A stretch of 40,364 nt of DNA, taken from Pandoraea sp. Lineage in GTDB: Bacteria; Pseudomonadota; Gammaproteobacteria; Burkholderiales; Burkholderiaceae. The notes beneath the pieces are model-generated. The model was not told the DNA's origin and did not search any database. It was given only the letters and a program-made list of their open reading frames with translations. Shown one piece after another: positions 37,901-40,364 of the stretch. The position numbers and the translations under genes are program-made. The stretch lies in the NCBI GenBank assembly GCA_031291335.1, contig JARLJF010000062.1, forward strand, positions 1-40,364, read 5' to 3'. The stretch's first letter is position 1. Every line of letters starts with the position of its first letter.

Positions 37901-40364
37901 CAGGACAGGACATCGTGCTGAGCGGCGCGCTGGTCGGACTTGCGGGTGTCCTGCAAGCCGGACGCGATCTCGTCGGCGCAGGGGCGTCGGCGTTCACCAA
38001 CACCGCGACGCTCGGCGCGAACCGCAACGTCAATCTGTCCGGCGTTTTGCAGGGCAACGGTGTGAGCGTGACGGCGGGCAACAGCGCGACTGTTTCCAGC
38101 GTCACGTCCAATGGTCTGTTCTCGGTATCGGCCAACGGCAACGCGGGCGGTGGCGACGTCGTCATCAACGGCGAGTCGAGTGTGGTTGGTGCAGTCACGC
38201 TGAAGGGCACGCGCGACGTCACTGTCGCAGGCATTTTGCAGACGGGCGAAGACGCCACGCTCACTGGCGCACGCGACGTCAATATCACGGGCACGGTCCG
38301 CACGGCGAAGGACGCAACGCTGACGGCGACGCAAGGCAGTGTCAACGTCGACGCGCAGGGCAAGCTCGGCGTCGGCGGACAACTGAACGCGTCGGCGGGG
38401 ACGGACGTCGTCATGGGCGGCCAGACGGCGGTCGCGGGCAACACGACGCTGACCTCGGGGCGCGACACGGTCGTTCAGGGCGCGCTGAACGGTCAGGGCA
38501 CCGGACGAATCGATGCAGGCCGCGACGTGAGCGGCGCAGGCTCGGCGTCGTTCACCGGTGCGCTCGACGTGAGCGCAGCGCGCGACGTCGACCAGAGCGG
38601 CCTGTTGCAGGGCGGTGGTCTGACGGTCGTCGCGGGCAACAGCGTGACCGTCAAGAACGCACAGTCGACCGGCGCATTGACGCTCACTGCCAAGGGCCTT
38701 GCAGGCGGTGGCGACGTGATCGTCAATGGCGAATCCGGCGCACCGGGCACCGTATCGTTGCAGGCCGCGCGCGACATCAGCGTGGCGGGCACGCTCGGCG
38801 GCGGCGCGGGCACCACGCTCGACGCGCAACGCGACATCGTCGTGGGCGGCGCGATCCAGTCGGTAGGCGACGCCGACCTGACGGCGCACGGCGGCAGCAT
38901 TCGCGCGACGGGCGGTGTGAGTGGCGGGGCGAATCTCTTCTTCAACGCAGCGCAAGACGTTGCGCTTGGCCAGTCGACGAGTGCATTGCGCGACGTCACG
39001 ATCAACGCCGGACGCGATCTGCAGCTCGGCGCGGTGTTGCTCGGTGTGAACGCGAACCTGACGGCGGGCCGCACGTTGCTCGACACCGGCGACGGCAGCA
39101 GCAAGGCTGTCTTCACGGGCAACGCCACGCTCGCGTCGGCAGGCGACACACGACTCACGGGCGGCGTGCAGGCGAATGCCATCGACGTGACGGCGGGCGG
39201 CAATGCAACGCTCGGCGTCCTCAACTCGGCCACCGGCATCAAGGTCACGACGACCGGCACGGCGGGCGCGCTGGGCGGTCCGGGCGACATCGTCTTCAAT
39301 GGCGCAGTGTCGTCGCCGAATGCGTTCTCGGCGACGGCCGCGCGCGACATTCTCCTTGCGGGCAGCGTGGCGTGCGGTGCGGCTTGCGAACTGACCGCAC
39401 AACGCAATCTGTCGGTGACGGGCACGGCGCTCACGATGGGCGACCTCTCGCTCATTACGCGGATGGGCGATCTCGCCATCAGTGGGGAGGTGACGACGGC
39501 GGGCGCGCTGCTGGCGACGAGCGCGGGCAACGCAACGCTTGGCGGCAAGCTGAGCGTGCAGGGCGATTTGCGCGCTACTGCTGCCAACGATCTCACGCTG
39601 ACGGGGCAAACCAATGTGCAGGGTATCGGCGCGTTGCGCGCCGGTCGCGACATCCTTGGTGACGGCACGGCATTGTTCGGTGGCGACGTCACGCTCGATG
39701 CCGGGCGCAACACGGCGCTGACGGGCGCGTTGTCCGGCCAGAATGTCGACGTCCACGCTGCGAACAATGCGGGCCTGCATAACGTGCAGGCGACCAAGGC
39801 ACTGACGGTGACGGCGGACGGCGGCGACGTGGCTATCGCTGGCGACGCCGTTGCACTCGGCACGGTGACACTGACCGGCGCACGCGACGTCGCAGTCACC
39901 GGCAAGACGGTCGGTGGTGACAACGTCACGGTGAGCGCCGCGACGGGCGACATTCGTCTGCAAGGCGACACGGCTTCCGAGCATAACCTCACGCTGACGG
40001 CGGCGAACGGCGCAATCACGACGGGTAATGCGGGCGCGCAGGGCGACGTCACCGTCAATGCGGGCAAGTCGCTGACGATGCAAGGCGACACGACGGCCAA
40101 CGGTCTGGTGCGTTTGGCGTCCGGCGGCGAAATGACGCTGGGCAACGTGCGTAGCGTCGTTGCAGACGCTGTCGCCGGTCTACTGACGGCAGGCGGTAAG
40201 CTCAGCGCTACGTCGCTCACGTTCGGCAATGGTGGCCTCACCACGGTGTCAGGTGGCGCGACGCAAGTCACCGGAGCCATCGTCGCAGGCGATGCCCTGA
40301 CGATGACCACGACAGGCGACTTGACTGCGGGCGCTATTCAGGCGGGCAAGTCGGCCACGCTCAC
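34975..40364 (+). CDS. very large TpsA / filamentous haemagglutinin-like exoprotein, 3'-truncated by the window
   Basis: At least 1796 codons are open from ATG 34975 to the window end. The N-terminus is unusual: about 40 mostly polar or acidic residues precede a hydrophobic segment (about 42-60, AIAACVALTLLVSPISLTF). About 40 more residues then lead to the TPS domain (about 100-370; NITAPNAAGISLNQYQSFNVDAAGLILNN, TASTIVNQVTSS, NPNG at 219-222). After that the chain is almost entirely beta-helix repeats of the GxLxAGRDxxLxG type, organised in a super-repeat of about 186 residues. A cleaved adhesin is expected after export through the TpsB encoded upstream. The C-terminus, where a toxin or release domain might sit, is outside the window. 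An open antisense frame here is a composition artefact. Confidence 0.92.
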   Translation, partial: MNASSRGFTEAGENARQSMDIDDEATDFHFPEKPAIRLWQRAIAACVALTLLVSPISLTFELSQSAARELAANTTGKAGFDETALTVLRSLASLRVHVGMHTASAAPITDPTAPVVFAPKITTSGNGIPVVNITAPNAAGISLNQYQSFNVDAAGLILNNSLLNGTSLNGGAIAANPNLSGRTASTIVNQVTSSGGAYASALNGPLEVFGAPATVIIANPNGISVRGAGFTNTIGVTLTTGTPQFLSGPGGTPTDFANANALGYNVNSGHIQLEGNAGMNGPGSGIEGTVGAIDLIGQTVGINAPLYAGTRINVITGNQQVMTGAVDGTGTRYITSANGAANTAQAIQSATGNAQAFAIDATRFGAMTAGQIQVIGTTAGLGVRMAGDLASTTGDLTLSSGGDLTVANHAAQQQVQMTSAGNVALSGTGLGETGYRLTATGDVTSAGSLQSGKAMDVQAGGNLTLANLQSNGDTALSATKALALKEAQIGGNLSLATQDGALGDIRLTGPVTVGGTLVANAARSLVVTDSTGANGNVSVITGGDFQIAQGARLTGHSAVSTQSGGDTRIDGTLASGAQLDMTSNRRLDVQGDVASSGTARLSAGETLNVDGTLLGQADASLRAGSDITGKGKLAFGTDATLRAGRDISLTGALLAGALDVEAANAISLADVQSTGVAALRALGNAGGGDIALQGKVSFYGAAALTAARDILVNGTTAGADAVTLNASRDLNVAGSLQTAGTANALTITAGNAVTVPGTIQASADLKATAGTTLDVAGSATAAGDVALQSGGDMRVTGNVSGQRTGKLDAGGNLDIGGGAHFLGDTWLTSGANATLGGKLQTANLVVTSRNAVTLGDVQTGGTLDVLARGLDGSGDIRVTGPLASFGVATMNAARDVVIASTGKIEANDKLIVTAQRDAQLDGGVTAVGDVAITATSGNLSTTANLSTNSQLALTAGQSVTLGAPQTSAIGNATVTAGQDIVLSGALVGLAGVLQAGRDLVGAGASAFTNTATLGANRNVNLSGVLQGNGVSVTAGNSATVSSVTSNGLFSVSANGNAGGGDVVINGESSVVGAVTLKGTRDVTVAGILQTGEDATLTGARDVNITGTVRTAKDATLTATQGSVNVDAQGKLGVGGQLNASAGTDVVMGGQTAVAGNTTLTSGRDTVVQGALNGQGTGRIDAGRDVSGAGSASFTGALDVSAARDVDQSGLLQGGGLTVVAGNSVTVKNAQSTGALTLTAKGLAGGGDVIVNGESGAPGTVSLQAARDISVAGTLGGGAGTTLDAQRDIVVGGAIQSVGDADLTAHGGSIRATGGVSGGANLFFNAAQDVALGQSTSALRDVTINAGRDLQLGAVLLGVNANLTAGRTLLDTGDGSSKAVFTGNATLASAGDTRLTGGVQANAIDVTAGGNATLGVLNSATGIKVTTTGTAGALGGPGDIVFNGAVSSPNAFSATAARDILLAGSVACGAACELTAQRNLSVTGTALTMGDLSLITRMGDLAISGEVTTAGALLATSAGNATLGGKLSVQGDLRATAANDLTLTGQTNVQGIGALRAGRDILGDGTALFGGDVTLDAGRNTALTGALSGQNVDVHAANNAGLHNVQATKALTVTADGGDVAIAGDAVALGTVTLTGARDVAVTGKTVGGDNVTVSAATGDIRLQGDTASEHNLTLTAANGAITTGNAGAQGDVTVNAGKSLTMQGDTTANGLVRLASGGEMTLGNVRSVVADAVAGLLTAGGKLSATSLTFGNGGLTTVSGGATQVTGAIVAGDALTMTTTGDLTAGAIQAGKSATL
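36319..40230 (+). repeat. super-repeat of about 186 residues in the large TpsA
   Basis: A Phe codon in matching context (KLAF, AHFL, ASAFT, ASFT, AVFT, ALFG) falls at 36877, 37435, 37993, 38551, 39112 and 39676: spacings 558, 558, 558, 561 and 564 bp. A second landmark, Gly-Asp-(Ile/Val) after a Gly-rich stretch, falls at 36481, 37036, 37594, 38152, 38710, 39283 and 39823: spacings 555, 558, 558, 558, 573 and 540 bp. Each unit would hold about nine beta-helix coils. The outer units are more diverged than the three central ones. Confidence 0.8.

Noticed and set aside
35398..40083. A 1561-codon minus-strand open frame opposite the large tpsA
   Set aside because: It mirrors the repeats of the sense gene in codon-shifted form, lacks a domain or ribosome-binding site, and the plus-strand frame carries the TPS and beta-helix features.
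34975..40364. A contact-dependent inhibition (CDI) toxin-immunity system
   Set aside because: The giant TpsA could in principle carry a C-terminal toxin, but the C-terminus and any immunity gene lie outside the window, so nothing supports it here.

Overview
The window is high-GC DNA from a Gram-negative bacterium. Protein sequences and gene order fit a betaproteobacterium of the Burkholderiaceae, probably Pandoraea or a close relative. The genus is inferred from memory of gene order; no search was run. Most of the window is chromosomal core. The last 11 kb is accessory surface-protein DNA.

Region 1 (1-3214): the 3' part of an SDR oxidoreductase gene, translationally coupled (ATGA) to a GH37 trehalase, then a GntR/FadR-type regulator. 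Region 2 (3211-8584): carA - leuE-like exporter - carB, giving carbamoyl-phosphate synthase with an amino-acid exporter gene between its two subunits. Region 3 (8680-15929): greA, a DUF4149-type membrane protein gene overlapping greA, convergent yhbY, then rlmE, ftsH, folP and glmM. Apart from the inserted membrane gene, this matches the classical greA-yhbY-rlmE-ftsH-folP-glmM order of E. coli. It covers transcription-elongation rescue, ribosome maturation, membrane proteolysis, folate and cell-wall precursor synthesis.

Region 4 (15930-28818) is a compact phosphate-response block. It holds pstS-pstC-pstA-pstB-phoU-phoB-phoR on the plus strand, ppk and ppx arranged divergently, then an OlsB-like ornithine N-acyltransferase and a SixA-like phosphohistidine phosphatase on the minus strand. 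PhoB-type 7-mer direct repeats with an 11-bp period lie upstream of pstS, between ppk and ppx, and upstream of olsB. This suggests that phosphate uptake, polyphosphate turnover and phosphorus-free membrane lipid synthesis are controlled together.

Region 5 (28937-29844): a tRNA-Pro(UGG) gene with a strong promoter and terminator. It is followed by about 740 bp of scar-like DNA with a short IS3-family transposase remnant and AT-rich sequence. Region 6 (29845-40364): a two-partner secretion locus made of a short TpsA exoprotein (712 aa), its TpsB outer-membrane transporter (ATGA-coupled), a periplasmic parvulin-type PPIase, and a second, very large TpsA that runs off the window end (at least 1796 codons). 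The large TpsA carries a super-repeat of about 186 residues, with conserved landmark residues every 558 bp or close to it. This locus and the Pho-box-linked olsB are the most interesting parts of the window.
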